A stretch of DNA of 64,000 nucleotides from Hyphomicrobiales bacterium (GTDB lineage: Bacteria; Pseudomonadota; Alphaproteobacteria; Rhizobiales; Rhizobiaceae). The position numbers were made by a program, and so were the translations under genes. A model generated the notes under the pieces. That model saw only the letters and a program-made list of their open reading frames with translations. It was not told where the DNA came from and made no database searches. The stretch is from NCBI GenBank assembly GCA_021775415.1, contig JAJFHV010000012.1, positions 107,935 through 171,934 on the forward strand. The letters are read 5' to 3'. The first letter of the stretch is position 1; every line of letters starts with the position of its first letter. This document shows positions 18,468 to 26,988 of this stretch, in pieces.

Positions 18468-19624
18468 AGTTTTCCGGCATAGGCCTGCTGGTACAGCGAA
18501 ATACATACGGGAACATCCAGCGTAATCGGGTTACCGCCTGCAGTCGGGTCGACAACCGCCATTTCAGCCATTTCCTCAAATCGCCCATCGTCAACACCAA
18601 GCTCCTGGATTGTATTCACAATTCCCAGTTCGCTTCTAAGCGCCATAATATAATCAACAAAACCGTTGAACCCACCCTCAATGCCAAGCCATGCAGACAA
18701 CCGGTTGATTTTTTCTTCAATGGCGGATCGATTGTGTATCAGCACATAGGGCATGAATACCGCATTGGTAAGACCATGGTGCGTATTGTAAATCGCTCCG
18801 ACCGGATGGCTGAGTGAGTGAATTCCGCCGAGGCCCTTTTGAAAGGCGGTCGCACCAATTGCCGCGGCCGATAACATATGCCCGCGGGCTTCAAGATCAC
18901 TTCCTTCATGATAAGCGCGAGGCAAATACTCTTTTACCAACCGCATACCCTCTATCGCCATGCCTTCCGACATTGGATGATAACTGGGAGCACAATAGGC
19001 TTCGAGGCAGTGCGCCAGTGCATCCATTCCTGTCCCGGCAGTGATGTGTGGCGGTAATCCTACAGTTAGTTCCGGATCCAGAATGACCTGTGCGGGTAAC
19101 ATTTTTGGATGAAAGATCACCTTCTTCGTATGCGTTTCCTCATTGGTAATGACCCCGGCGCGCCCGACTTCCGATCCGGTACCTGCAGTGGTGGGAACCG
19201 CGACAATCGGCGCTATGCCATCCGGGTCTGCGCGGGTCCACCAATCGCCAACATCTTCAAAGTCCCACATCGGTCGCGTCTGCCCCAACATGAAGGCAAT
19301 AACCTTGCCGGCATCAAGACCGGAACCACCACCGAATGCCACTACGCCGTCATGACCATTGTCGCGCATGACTTTCAGGCCGGCTTCCACATTGCTCGCG
19401 GTAGGATTGGGTTGGACATCGGAAAAAACCGCCACATCAAGACCAGCAGACTTGATGGCACTCAGCGCCTTTTGCGTAATATCCAGCGGAGCAATACCCG
19501 GGTCTGTTACCAGCAGCGGGTTCTTCATACCCGCTGCTTTTGCAGCTTCACCAAGTTCGGAAATTCTGCCGGCACCAAAGGCCACGGCAGTTGGATAAGA
19601 CCAGTTTGTAGAGATATTTGTCAT
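18464..19624 (-). CDS. Iron-containing alcohol dehydrogenase
   Basis: A 386-residue group III (Fe-type) alcohol dehydrogenase. The NAD-binding segment GGGSGLDAGKVIAF and the TTAGTGSEVGRAGVIT block are clear, and metal ligands are supplied by AGTGMDALAHCLEAY, GGIHSLSHPVGA and NTHHGLTNAV. The substrate is unknown. It lies downstream of a GntR regulator and near suyAB, so an alcohol or aldehyde linked to sulfolactate or to the nearby aminotransferase route is possible. The start is the ATG at 19624 (MTNISTNWSYP); a TTG further upstream gives an unusual extension. Confidence 0.88.
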   Translation of the reverse strand: MTNISTNWSYPTAVAFGAGRISELGEAAKAAGMKNPLLVTDPGIAPLDITQKALSAIKSAGLDVAVFSDVQPNPTASNVEAGLKVMRDNGHDGVVAFGGGSGLDAGKVIAFMLGQTRPMWDFEDVGDWWTRADPDGIAPIVAVPTTAGTGSEVGRAGVITNEETHTKKVIFHPKMLPAQVILDPELTVGLPPHITAGTGMDALAHCLEAYCAPSYHPMSEGMAIEGMRLVKEYLPRAYHEGSDLEARGHMLSAAAIGATAFQKGLGGIHSLSHPVGAIYNTHHGLTNAVFMPYVLIHNRSAIEEKINRLSAWLGIEGGFNGFVDYIMALRSELGIVNTIQELGVDDGRFEEMAEMAVVDPTAGGNPITLDVPVCISLYQQAYAGKL

Positions 19625-19733
19625 ACTGAAGACGCTATCAGAAATTGCTTTTCCGGCAAGTGGATTTTGATTTCCAGGCCGGGAATTCAACAAATTTTAC
19701 TACCCCAAAACTCATCCTTCTATTCCCCAGCCG

Positions 19734-20441
19734 CTAGCTTAGGGCAATTTCATAGTGCAAATCATTGGTGACATAGCGGCTGGAGCGAAGTTCAATAACC
19801 CGATCGGTGATATCGATTGCGTTGCGATTAACTTCTAACAGAGGTGTTCCAACATCGATGGAGAGTATTTTGGCTTCCATTTCACCCGCAAGAACTGCTT
19901 TGAGTTGTTCAGATGCCTTCACAATCGCAATGCCATAGGATTTTTGAAACAACGCATAAAGTGTATTGGGCAACGGACCACGATCATCCAGACCCGGAAA
20001 CAGCACTGCAGGTAAAACCGAGGTTTCCAACACAATTGGTTTTGTCCCTACACTACGAACCCGACTGAGTTCATAGACGTCCTCACCACACTCACTAAAC
20101 TCATTCTTCTCATATTCTAAAACCGGCCTGCGGTTGATTGTTTCCGTAAGCAGGGTTGGTGCAACTTGTGAGCCATCCCCATTGCGCAGGCGAAAAAAGT
20201 GAAACAAATCGCTTTCCGGCGTCGTTGTTGCAACGAAGGTTCCAAGACCCTGCCGTCTTTGAATGATGCCTTTACGCTCCAGTTCTCCAAGGGCCTTTCG
20301 CGCCGTACCCTGGCTAACCCCAAGTTCCCCGCCCAAATCTGTTTCACTTGGCAACATGGCACCGGGGCCAAGCTCCCCTTTCACAATCCGTTCGATGACT
20401 TCTTGATACACGCGCTTGTAAAGGGGGGTTGTCGGTTTCAT
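19734..20441 (-). CDS. GntR-family regulator, HutC/UTRA subfamily
   Basis: A 235-residue repressor-type protein with an N-terminal winged helix (PLYKRVYQEVIERI through LPSETDLGGELGVSQGTARKALGELERKGIIQRRQGLGTFV, written here in parts) and a C-terminal UTRA ligand-binding domain (about residues 85-230). It is divergent from suyAB with a 153-base gap and reads toward the iron-type dehydrogenase gene. It is therefore the natural candidate to control both. The effector is unknown; sulfolactate or a downstream metabolite is a guess from context. Confidence 0.85.
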   Translation of the reverse strand: MKPTTPLYKRVYQEVIERIVKGELGPGAMLPSETDLGGELGVSQGTARKALGELERKGIIQRRQGLGTFVATTTPESDLFHFFRLRNGDGSQVAPTLLTETINRRPVLEYEKNEFSECGEDVYELSRVRSVGTKPIVLETSVLPAVLFPGLDDRGPLPNTLYALFQKSYGIAIVKASEQLKAVLAGEMEAKILSIDVGTPLLEVNRNAIDITDRVIELRSSRYVTNDLHYEIALS

Positions 20442-20594
20442 TTGGCTTTTAACCTCAATCGATGGGCAAATATGTCTGGCATTAGCTTGGATTCGCGTAA
20501 TTAGGTGATTCAGTCACACTTACTCTTGTATAAGACTTATTATAGATGTATACGCTTACCATTACAAATTTCCAAAACTGAAGGAGAAAATCCT

Positions 20595-20885
20595 GTGAGT
20601 AACATTCCTCAACTTTTGGTCCATGACCACGAGGACAATGTCGGCGTGGTGGTAGTGGAAGGCCTTGCGGCTGGAACCGAGATGCTTTGCGTTGTGACGC
20701 ATGATAACTCGTCATTCAAACTTGTTGCCAATGAGGATGTACCCATTGGTCACAAAATTGCCCTGAAAGACATCGCTGAAGGCGATACCGCAATCAAATA
20801 TGGCGAGGATATCGGGAAATTCGTGGGTTCTGTAAAACAGGGCTGTCACGTTCATACTCAAAACCTCAAAACCAAACGCTGGTAG
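20595..20885 (+). CDS. suyA: (2R)-sulfolactate sulfo-lyase subunit alpha (SAF domain)
   Basis: A 96-residue SAF-domain protein equivalent to the N-terminal part of altronate dehydratase, split off as in SuyA. Recognisable segments are [15 protein letters not shown], the [12 protein letters not shown] motif and the [15 protein letters not shown] end. With SuyB it removes sulfite from 3-sulfolactate to give pyruvate. The GTG start at 20595 is set by AAGGAG eight bases upstream and by the family length; the longer open frame to 20505 runs through the promoter region. Confidence 0.87.
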   Translation: MSNIPQLLVHDHEDNVGVVVVEGLAAGTEMLCVVTHDNSSFKLVANEDVPIGHKIALKDIAEGDTAIKYGEDIGKFVGSVKQGCHVHTQNLKTKRW

Positions 20886-20896
20886 GGAACAAAATC

Positions 20897-22063
20897 ATGT
20901 CAGATAAAATTATGGCCTATCGGCGCGACAATGACCGGGTTGGTGTCCGCAATCATGTTATCATTCTACCCGTGGACGACATCTCCAACGCCGCCTGTGA
21001 ATCTGTTGCCAATAACATCAAGGGCACAATGGCGCTGCCCCATGCCTACGGGCGCCTGCAGTTTGGTGAGGATCTTGACCTGCATTTCCGCACGATGATT
21101 GGAACCGGTGCCAACCCCAATGTCGCAGCAGTCGTTGTGATCGGCATTGAGCCGAGCTGGACAAAAAAGATTGCCGATGGAATTGCAGAAACAGGCAAGC
21201 CGGTCGCCGCATTTTCAATTGAGCAAAATGGTGACCTGGAAACCGTACGCGCAGCCTCATGGAAGGCAAAAGAATTTGTCCATTACGCTTCTGAATTACA
21301 GCGTGAAGAATGCGACATGTCTGAACTCTGGATTTCCACCAAATGCGGAGAGTCAGACACAACAACTGGTCTGGGTTCTTGCCCCACCGTCGGCAATATG
21401 TACGACAAGCTCATTCCACAAGGCATCTATGGCTGTTTTGGTGAAACTTCAGAAATCACCGGGGCGGAGCACATCTGTAAGGCACGCGCAGCAGATGAAG
21501 AGACTGGCGAACGCTGGTACAAGATGTGGAACGCCTACCAGGATGATGTAATTTTTGCCCACCAGACGGATGATCTGTCAGACTCACAACCAACCAAGGG
21601 CAATATCGAGGGTGGCTTGACCACCATTGAAGAAAAGGCCCTCGGCAACCTTGAGAAAATTGGGCGGGAGTGCAAATACATCGACATTTTGGAACCCGCC
21701 GAGGCACCCCAAAAGGGCAAGGGCCTCTACTTCATGGATTCTTCATCCGCAGCAGCCGAGTGTGTGACGCTGATGGCAGCCGGTGGTTATGTGATCCATA
21801 CGTTCCCGACAGGACAGGGCAATGTGGTCGGCAATCCAATTGTTCCCGTAATCAAGATCACCGCAAATCCGCGCACCGTTAGAACCATGAGCGAGCATGT
21901 TGATGTGGACGTAACCGGCATTCTTACCCGGGAAAAGACCATCGACGAGGCTGGCGATGACTTGATCGAAATGATACGCCGCACCGCCAACGGGAGAAAC
22001 ACTGCTGCAGAGGCGCTTGGGCACCGGGAGTTCTCGATGACCAAGCTTTATAGAAGCGCCTAG
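20897..22063 (+). CDS. suyB: (2R)-sulfolactate sulfo-lyase subunit beta
   Basis: A 388-residue UxaA-family large subunit. Characteristic stretches are [35 protein letters not shown], the cysteine motif [18 protein letters not shown] (iron-sulfur ligands), [20 protein letters not shown] and [18 protein letters not shown]. The pattern matches SuyB of sulfolactate and cysteate degraders more closely than altronate or galactarate dehydratase. It begins 11 bases after suyA and ends before a strong terminator. No sulfolactate dehydrogenase or sulfite exporter gene is visible nearby. Confidence 0.85.
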   Translation: MSDKIMAYRRDNDRVGVRNHVIILPVDDISNAACESVANNIKGTMALPHAYGRLQFGEDLDLHFRTMIGTGANPNVAAVVVIGIEPSWTKKIADGIAETGKPVAAFSIEQNGDLETVRAASWKAKEFVHYASELQREECDMSELWISTKCGESDTTTGLGSCPTVGNMYDKLIPQGIYGCFGETSEITGAEHICKARAADEETGERWYKMWNAYQDDVIFAHQTDDLSDSQPTKGNIEGGLTTIEEKALGNLEKIGRECKYIDILEPAEAPQKGKGLYFMDSSSAAAECVTLMAAGGYVIHTFPTGQGNVVGNPIVPVIKITANPRTVRTMSEHVDVDVTGILTREKTIDEAGDDLIEMIRRTANGRNTAAEALGHREFSMTKLYRSA

Positions 22064-22095
22064 ATAGCTGGCACCTACCAAAACACCAGGTAAAA

Positions 22096-22123
22096 AAAAG
22101 CCCACCGAATTGGTGGGCTTTTT
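22096..22123. terminator. Bidirectional rho-independent terminator after suyB
   Basis: A hairpin with AAGCCCACC/GGTGGGCTT arms and a GAATT loop is flanked by an A-run on the left and a T-run on the right. It serves the convergent ends of suyB and the minus-strand BKACE gene. Confidence 0.92.
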
Positions 22124-22166
22124 GTGTCGTAATCGGACTGTATGAAGCACGAAGATTGCCACACAT

Positions 22167-22937
22167 TCACTCCACCTTCGCTGTCAATTCATAGATCTCA
22201 CGAACGCGTTCAGCATTGCTGCTGGCCATGGATCCGTCGGAGTTCCACAGCGAGTTTTCAAAACCAACGCGAAGCTTTCCACCAAGCTTGTGCCCGGCAA
22301 CCAAACAATCAGTTTCCCCGCGGCCAAATGCGCAAACTGCCCAATCAACTCCATCTTTCATAGAGGACAGCCAGTGCATAAACGGCAACAGGTCTTCTGG
22401 CATACTCTCCTGATTGCGGGCGTATCGCCCCAGAACAAACAGGAGTTGCGGAGTTTCATCCAGGAGCTCACCACTGCTCAACAGTTTGGACAGAAGTTCC
22501 AGATCTTCGACACCATAAAGAATGTGCTGAACCTCAATGTCCGCCTCCTGGCACCAGCGATAAAACTGAAATACGGCCTTTGAATCAACGTCTGCAAACA
22601 TCTCGGATATTGAAATCGAAACCGACTCGGGATGAACTTTCTTAACGACATCCCGCTGTTGCGATGGCGAATAACGGCCAACCGCTTCGGTTGTGATTTG
22701 AAGCTGCATGTCAACGACAGATTCTTTAAGTTCTGAAAGTGCCTCATTATACAGACCAGCATCCAGCACATGTAGCCCTTGCTCGTCACGGACATGCAAG
22801 TGTACCCCACCAGCACCGGCATCATGGCATGCTTTGGCGGTTGCCACGATTTCAGCAACGTTAATCGGGAGATTGGGATGATCCTGCTTGGTTCGTCGCG
22901 CACCATTCGGGGCTACCATGATTTTTGGCAGTGGCAT
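22167..22937 (-). CDS. Second BKACE-family beta-keto acid cleavage enzyme
   Basis: A 256-residue DUF849 protein, shorter than the carnitine-operon BKACE. The metal-binding pair is in GGVHLHVRDEQG near residue 46, and FGRGETDCLVAGHKLGGKLRVGFENSLW corresponds to the C-terminal family signature. BKACE enzymes convert a beta-keto acid plus acetyl-CoA to acetoacetate plus a CoA ester; side-chain specificity varies widely. The start overlaps the aminotransferase stop by one base (TAATG), so the two are translationally coupled. A route in which the aminotransferase makes the beta-keto acid is attractive but inferred. Confidence 0.87.
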   Translation of the reverse strand: MPLPKIMVAPNGARRTKQDHPNLPINVAEIVATAKACHDAGAGGVHLHVRDEQGLHVLDAGLYNEALSELKESVVDMQLQITTEAVGRYSPSQQRDVVKKVHPESVSISISEMFADVDSKAVFQFYRWCQEADIEVQHILYGVEDLELLSKLLSSGELLDETPQLLFVLGRYARNQESMPEDLLPFMHWLSSMKDGVDWAVCAFGRGETDCLVAGHKLGGKLRVGFENSLWNSDGSMASSNAERVREIYELTAKVE

Positions 22938-24256
22938 TAGATTACTTGCTCAAATGCAATTGCGAGTTTTTGTGTCATCTCATCAATATGCGCGTCTTCC
23001 AAAATAAAGGGCGGCGCAAGCAGCACATGATCCCCTTTAATTCCGTCAATTGTTCCGCCCATTGGATAACAGATCAACCCGGCCTCAAATGCTGCTTTCT
23101 TCAGTTTTTTGTTGATGCCCAACTCAGACGCAAACGGCGATTTAGTTTCACGGTCTTCAACGATCTCAATCCCGAGGAACAACCCTCTACCCCGTATGTC
23201 ACCAACATGGGGATGTTGCCCAAACGCTGATTGAAGCGACGTTTTTAACTTCGTGCCCATATCCTGGCTGCGTTTTGCCAAATCATGATCCACCAGCTTG
23301 CTCACAACGGCTACGGCTGCAGCACATGCCGTCGGGTGGCCCAAATAAGTGTGGCCATGCTGGAAGAAACCAGAACCATCTTCAATTGTCTTATAAATTT
23401 CTGCCGTACAAAGCATCGCGCCAATCGGCTGGTATCCGCCACCCAAGCCTTTTGCGATGGTAATAATGTCCGGCGCAATGTCGTCTTGTTCGCAGGCAAA
23501 CAGGGTGCCGGTGCGTCCCATGCCGCACATCACTTCGTCGAGTATCAGCAGAATACCAAATTTATTGCAGATTTCCCGTATGCGTTTGAAATAACCGGGG
23601 ACCGGTGGCACCGCGCCGAGCGTGGCACCGACAACCGGTTCAGCCACGAACCCAATCACGTTTTCTGGCCCCAGCCGCAGAACTTCGGTTTCCAGTTCAT
23701 TGGCAACCCGCATCCCGTAATCTTCCAGGCTTTCGCCGGCTTCAAGGCCACGATATTCGTAACAGGGCGAGATGTGACTTGTTTCAATCATTAGTGGCGA
23801 GAAGGGAGCGCGTCGCCATTCGTTGCCGCCGGTTGCCAGCGCAGCCAGCGTATTACCATGATAACTTTGCTTGCGAGCGATGAAAAATTTGCGGCTCAAC
23901 TGGCCTTGCTCCCAAAAATACTGGCGAGCCAGTTTAAGGGCAGATTCAACGGCTTCAGATCCACCTGACACCAGATAAACCCGGTCAATACCGGCAGGTG
24001 CCAATTGCACCAGTTTATCAGCCAGGTCTTCCGCCGGTTGGGATGTCATAAAGCCGGTATGGGCAAACTCAACTTCATCCAACTGGGCCTTGATTGCATT
24101 AATTACGTCTTCATCCCCATGCCCCAAACACGAGACTGCAGCGCCGCCTGAACCGTCAAGATACTGCTTGCCGCTCTGGTCATACAGATAAACCCCACGG
24201 CCCTTCCCAACCGTTGGCAAGTGAACTTTGGAGTGTCTTGGAAAGACATGGGACAT
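22937..24256 (-). CDS. Class III (PLP-dependent) aminotransferase
   Basis: A 439-residue omega-aminotransferase of the class III fold. Visible landmarks are LDGSGGAAVSCLGHGDEDV, VSGGSEAVESALKLARQY for cofactor phosphate binding, KQSYHGNTLAALATGG, LILDEVMCGMGRTG with the PLP-ring aspartate, and IIAKGLGGGYQPIGA, where the lysine (AKGLGGG) is the Schiff-base residue. Typical amino donors are beta- or omega-amino acids, taurine or diamines. Coupling to the BKACE gene suggests a beta-amino acid donor. No regulator gene adjoins on the left-hand side. Confidence 0.88.
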   Translation of the reverse strand: MSHVFPRHSKVHLPTVGKGRGVYLYDQSGKQYLDGSGGAAVSCLGHGDEDVINAIKAQLDEVEFAHTGFMTSQPAEDLADKLVQLAPAGIDRVYLVSGGSEAVESALKLARQYFWEQGQLSRKFFIARKQSYHGNTLAALATGGNEWRRAPFSPLMIETSHISPCYEYRGLEAGESLEDYGMRVANELETEVLRLGPENVIGFVAEPVVGATLGAVPPVPGYFKRIREICNKFGILLILDEVMCGMGRTGTLFACEQDDIAPDIITIAKGLGGGYQPIGAMLCTAEIYKTIEDGSGFFQHGHTYLGHPTACAAAVAVVSKLVDHDLAKRSQDMGTKLKTSLQSAFGQHPHVGDIRGRGLFLGIEIVEDRETKSPFASELGINKKLKKAAFEAGLICYPMGGTIDGIKGDHVLLAPPFILEDAHIDEMTQKLAIAFEQVI

Positions 24257-24358
24257 CGCAATTCCTCAAGTACCGATTCAACCCTTATTGAAACATAGGG
24301 AACTCAGATCGTCGACCGGAATTTCGTTGACTGGAACAGCGTAGTTAAGGGGAGGTGT

Positions 24359-24370
24359 TGGTTGCGGGGG
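24359..24370 (+). other. Candidate left attachment site (12-bp copy of tRNA-fMet 3' end)
   Basis: The 12 bases TGGTTGCGGGGG are identical, in the same orientation, to the 3' end of tRNA-fMet at 63273-63284, including the encoded CCA. They lie between the aminotransferase gene and the first accessory genes. If the serine recombinase at 61.7-63.3 kb integrated at the tRNA end, this would be the displaced left copy. A chance match cannot be excluded because the shared length is short. Confidence 0.35.
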
Positions 24371-24542
24371 CTCGCAAGTACCGATATTCGGATCTCCCAT
24401 TGATGAAGATTTGCATATAGGGGGAGGTAAAATCATAAAATCTAATAACAACCCCATGCACAGTATGTTTTCAGAGTCGTCAATTCGATTGTAATGTTTT
24501 AGCATTCCCACATTGCAAGACCTCCAGAGCGAAGTTCAAGGT

Positions 24543-25052
24543 ATGGGGAAAACTACAAAAAAAGAGGATGGGGAGGGAAGCGTCGTTCAACTCAAAGGCT
24601 CGGCTAGAGATTTAGTCGGTTCGGACGATATGAGCTTTATGAATGTGTTGTTCAACGAACTCATGAACAATATGTGGCTATCTGAAGGAACATCTGAAGA
24701 TACCAAAACAATGAAGCTAAACGCCGCAATGGAAACTCTGAGGCAGATAGCACCACAAGATGGTGTTGAAGGAATGCTCGCCGTTCAAATGGCAAGCACC
24801 CATCAGGCCGCCATGGAATGCTTAAGACGTGCCGCCATTCCCAGTCAAACTTTTGAAGGGCGCAACATGGCTCTGAAGCATGGCGAAAAACTTCTACGCC
24901 TGTACATGGATCAAGTAAAAGCGCTCAGCAAACAAAGAGGAAAAGGCGACCAAAAAATGGTCATTGAACATGTCAACATTGAGCCAGGTGGTCAGGCCAT
25001 TGTTGGCCAGGTAAAGAATAAACCGCGATCGAAAGGCAAGAATGAATCATAA
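24543..25052 (+). CDS. Uncharacterised 169-residue protein paired with an HGGA-motif protein
   Basis: The function is not recognised. The protein is helical and rich in methionine and glutamine, with no signal peptide or membrane segment. The middle part (FNELMNNMWLSEG, then MLAVQMASTHQAAMECLRRA) looks like a helical bundle, and the C-terminal tail is basic (KNKPRSKGKNES). The ATG at 24543 is chosen over a TTG ten codons earlier. It overlaps the next gene by 11 bases. I have a general impression of such pairs near phage or island genes in rhizobia, but cannot support that here. Confidence 0.6.
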   Translation: MGKTTKKEDGEGSVVQLKGSARDLVGSDDMSFMNVLFNELMNNMWLSEGTSEDTKTMKLNAAMETLRQIAPQDGVEGMLAVQMASTHQAAMECLRRAAIPSQTFEGRNMALKHGEKLLRLYMDQVKALSKQRGKGDQKMVIEHVNIEPGGQAIVGQVKNKPRSKGKNES

Positions 25053-25305
25053 ACGCAATACTGATCCCATGATCAATAGTGCGCGCTGTGGTGCCAAAAC
25101 ACGGACAGGAACTCCCTGCAAATCACCCGCGGTTCATGGTAAAAACCGTTGCCGAATGCATGGCGGTGCAGAAGGCAGCGGAGCACCAAAAGGAAATAAG
25201 AACGCCCTAAAGAATGGCCTTTATACCAAAGAGTCCATTGAAGAGCGGAAACAATTGAACAAAATGATTAAGGACTACAAAAAAGCACTAGAAGAATTGG
25301 AGTAG
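25042..25305 (+). CDS. Small HGGA/PKGN-motif protein
   Basis: An 87-residue basic protein with two cysteine-bearing segments (RCGAKTRTGTPCKSPAV and NRCRMHGGA) followed by GAPKGNKNALKNGLYT and a helical, lysine-rich tail. This C...C...C..HGGAxGSGAPKGNxNA layout is a recognisable small-protein family seen in phage- and island-associated loci, and may bind metal. Its biochemical role is unknown. It is translated from within the end of the preceding gene, so the two probably form one operon. Confidence 0.7.
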   Translation: MNHKRNTDPMINSARCGAKTRTGTPCKSPAVHGKNRCRMHGGAEGSGAPKGNKNALKNGLYTKESIEERKQLNKMIKDYKKALEELE

Positions 25306-25518
25306 GACACACTTTAAAGCCGTTAGAAAATTGTGTTCGTGTTTGGTTATTATACGCCAATGCTTGTTGCTTCTTACTTGAGATAAGGTCCCACACATTA
25401 GAAATACAACTAATTACCTGCCGCGTATTGACGCGCAAGTGTTGGAAAACCCGGATTGAAGGAATATTCATTTAGTGCCTTATGGAGCGAAAATTTAGGG
25501 GTGGGCACGGATGCCTCA

Positions 25519-25592
25519 ATGTCTGCTTTCGGGGGTAAAGCGGACGTCATATCAAGAATGCTTTGTGTCCGCTAATGACCCAAAGCGGACGT
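25519..25592 (+). repeat. Three-hairpin repeat, copy 1 (modules B and C)
   Basis: First copy from the left. It has module B (ATGTCTGCTTTC...AAAGCGGACGT) and module C (GTGTCCGCT-AATGACCCAA-AGCGGACGT). Module A is missing; only unrelated sequence precedes it. It fills part of the 345-base gap before the convergent MarR gene, the rest of which shows nothing recognisable. Confidence 0.85.
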
Positions 25593-25650
25593 CCTGTGCA
25601 TACCGATGCCTCGCCGGTTCTGGCAAAAACAAGGATGACAAAGATTGACT

Positions 25651-26091
25651 TTACCTGTGCTGCGTAATCAGGGAACTGAGCGCCAACGCAATATCTTCAG
25701 GGTCGTACTCAATTGAAAGTACGCACATGTGCTGATGGATAAGCGGACCATAAATCTTCCACATTCGCATCCGCACTTGGTGTCCCTTAGCGGTAATACT
25801 AAGCAACTTGCCGCGTCGGTCATCTTGAAAAACAGATTCTTTCACCAGTCCCTCGGCTACCATGCGCTGAAGCAACCGGGACAAATTTGACTGTTCGAAG
25901 ATGAGTGACTTTTCCATCTCGACTGGGCGCAATCCTCCGTCCTTGACGCGCTCAATAGCCCACAGGACGTCGTACCAGCGCAAGGGCGGCAACCCCTCAG
26001 CTTTGAGTGCCAATTCCATCTCCCGATGGATGGACCGTTGCACCTGGTTTAGGATCACCCACAGTGAGGTTTCCTTGGATGTCGGGTACAT
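25651..26091 (-). CDS. MarR-family transcriptional regulator
   Basis: A 146-residue winged-helix regulator. The recognition region is MEKSLIFEQSNLSRLLQRMVAEGLV, followed by the wing FQDDRRGKLLSITAKG. It is divergent from the yceI-cytochrome b561 gene cluster, which it probably controls; MarR proteins typically respond to phenolics or oxidants. The ATG at 26091 (MYPTSKET) follows GGAAAG; an upstream in-frame ATG at 26160 would overlap the promoter region. The dioxygenase-like protein at the end of the divergent cluster fits an aromatic effector, by inference. Confidence 0.83.
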   Translation of the reverse strand: MYPTSKETSLWVILNQVQRSIHREMELALKAEGLPPLRWYDVLWAIERVKDGGLRPVEMEKSLIFEQSNLSRLLQRMVAEGLVKESVFQDDRRGKLLSITAKGHQVRMRMWKIYGPLIHQHMCVLSIEYDPEDIALALSSLITQHR

Positions 26092-26210
26092 TTTTTCAAC
26101 TTTCCGTGATGGTCGATGAAATGTTGAGTTGAACACATGGACAGATACATGCATTTTCATCTAATATCCATCGTCTTATTGCCAGCGTAAATCGACGCAA
26201 GCAATGAAGA

Positions 26211-26222
26211 TAAATTCATTTA
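26211..26222. promoter_or_regulatory. Possible MarR operator
   Basis: The inverted repeat TAAAT-TC-ATTTA lies in the 165-base gap between the divergent MarR and yceI genes, 35-40 bases before the yceI start. AT-rich palindromes of this size are usual for MarR proteins; there is no direct evidence of binding. Confidence 0.3.
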
Positions 26223-26259
26223 GCGGCACAGACCGTAAATACAGGGAGTAAAGTGTGTG

Positions 26260-26856
26260 ATGAAATATCCAAGAATCTTGAGTCAGGCAGCACTGTCACT
26301 GATTGTTGCCCTATCGATCGTTCCAGCCTTTGCGGCAGAGACGTATTACACCGATCAGGGGCATACTGAGGTCAAATTTGGTTGGAGCCATGCCGGCGTT
26401 TCTTTGCAAAGCGGGGAATTTACCAAGGCAAGTGGCAAATTAGTCCTTGACCCTGACAATGTTGCACAGTCATCCGTCAACGTAACAATTGACGCAGCAA
26501 GCATCTCAACCGGCTTCGGCCCACTGGACGATGATCTGAAGAGTAAGAATTACCTTGACGTTGAAACCTATCCTGAGATTACATTTACAAGTACATCGGT
26601 TACAAAAACCAGCGATACTACCGCTGATGTGACGGGTGACTTGACCATTCATGGTGTGACCAAGCCGGTCACATTGAAAACAACGCTAACCCATCGGGGC
26701 GAACACCCAGTCGCAGCGTTTTTTGAATATTACAAGGGGAAATGGGTTGCATTCTCCGCAACGGCGGAAATCAGTCACACCGCTTTCAATGTCGGCAACT
26801 TTTCAACCGGCCCGATCTCGATAACCATCTCAACCGAAATGAAAGACCGCGAGTAG
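26260..26856 (+). CDS. YceI-family periplasmic protein
   Basis: A 198-residue secreted lipocalin-like YceI protein with a signal peptide ending at AFAAE (about residue 23). Family blocks include DQGHTEVKFGWSHAGVS, SINVTIDAASISTGF-like (here SSVNVTIDAASISTGF), and the paired TGDLTIHGVTKPVTLKTTLTHRG. YceI proteins bind polyisoprenoids such as ubiquinone precursors. The next gene carries a second YceI domain attached to a cytochrome b561, suggesting quinone-linked redox work at the periplasmic face. A GTG one codon upstream (26257) is an alternative start. Confidence 0.9.
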   Translation: MKYPRILSQAALSLIVALSIVPAFAAETYYTDQGHTEVKFGWSHAGVSLQSGEFTKASGKLVLDPDNVAQSSVNVTIDAASISTGFGPLDDDLKSKNYLDVETYPEITFTSTSVTKTSDTTADVTGDLTIHGVTKPVTLKTTLTHRGEHPVAAFFEYYKGKWVAFSATAEISHTAFNVGNFSTGPISITISTEMKDRE

Positions 26857-26988
26857 TAACAGCAGCCAATTAAAGAAAACTTCGCCGGCCTCCTGCGTAT
26901 GCCGAATTTGACGCCCTGAACAAGGGCGTCAAACATTTGCTCCCTTGCCGGGCTACAAAATCAGGTATTTGATCAAGGAATTGCCCAA

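Noticed and set aside
20521..20545. ATAAG-A-CTTAT inverted repeat in front of suyA as GntR operator
   Set aside because: Arms are only five bases in an AT-rich promoter; not enough to call a site.
20505..20594. Longer N-terminus for SuyA
   Set aside because: Passes through the promoter region; a GTG with AAGGAG at the proper distance gives the family length.
24278..24505. Minus-strand proline-rich frame between aminotransferase and the HGGA gene pair
   Set aside because: No recognisable domain or ribosome site; composition is low-complexity, and it covers the candidate attachment core. Could be real but not supported.
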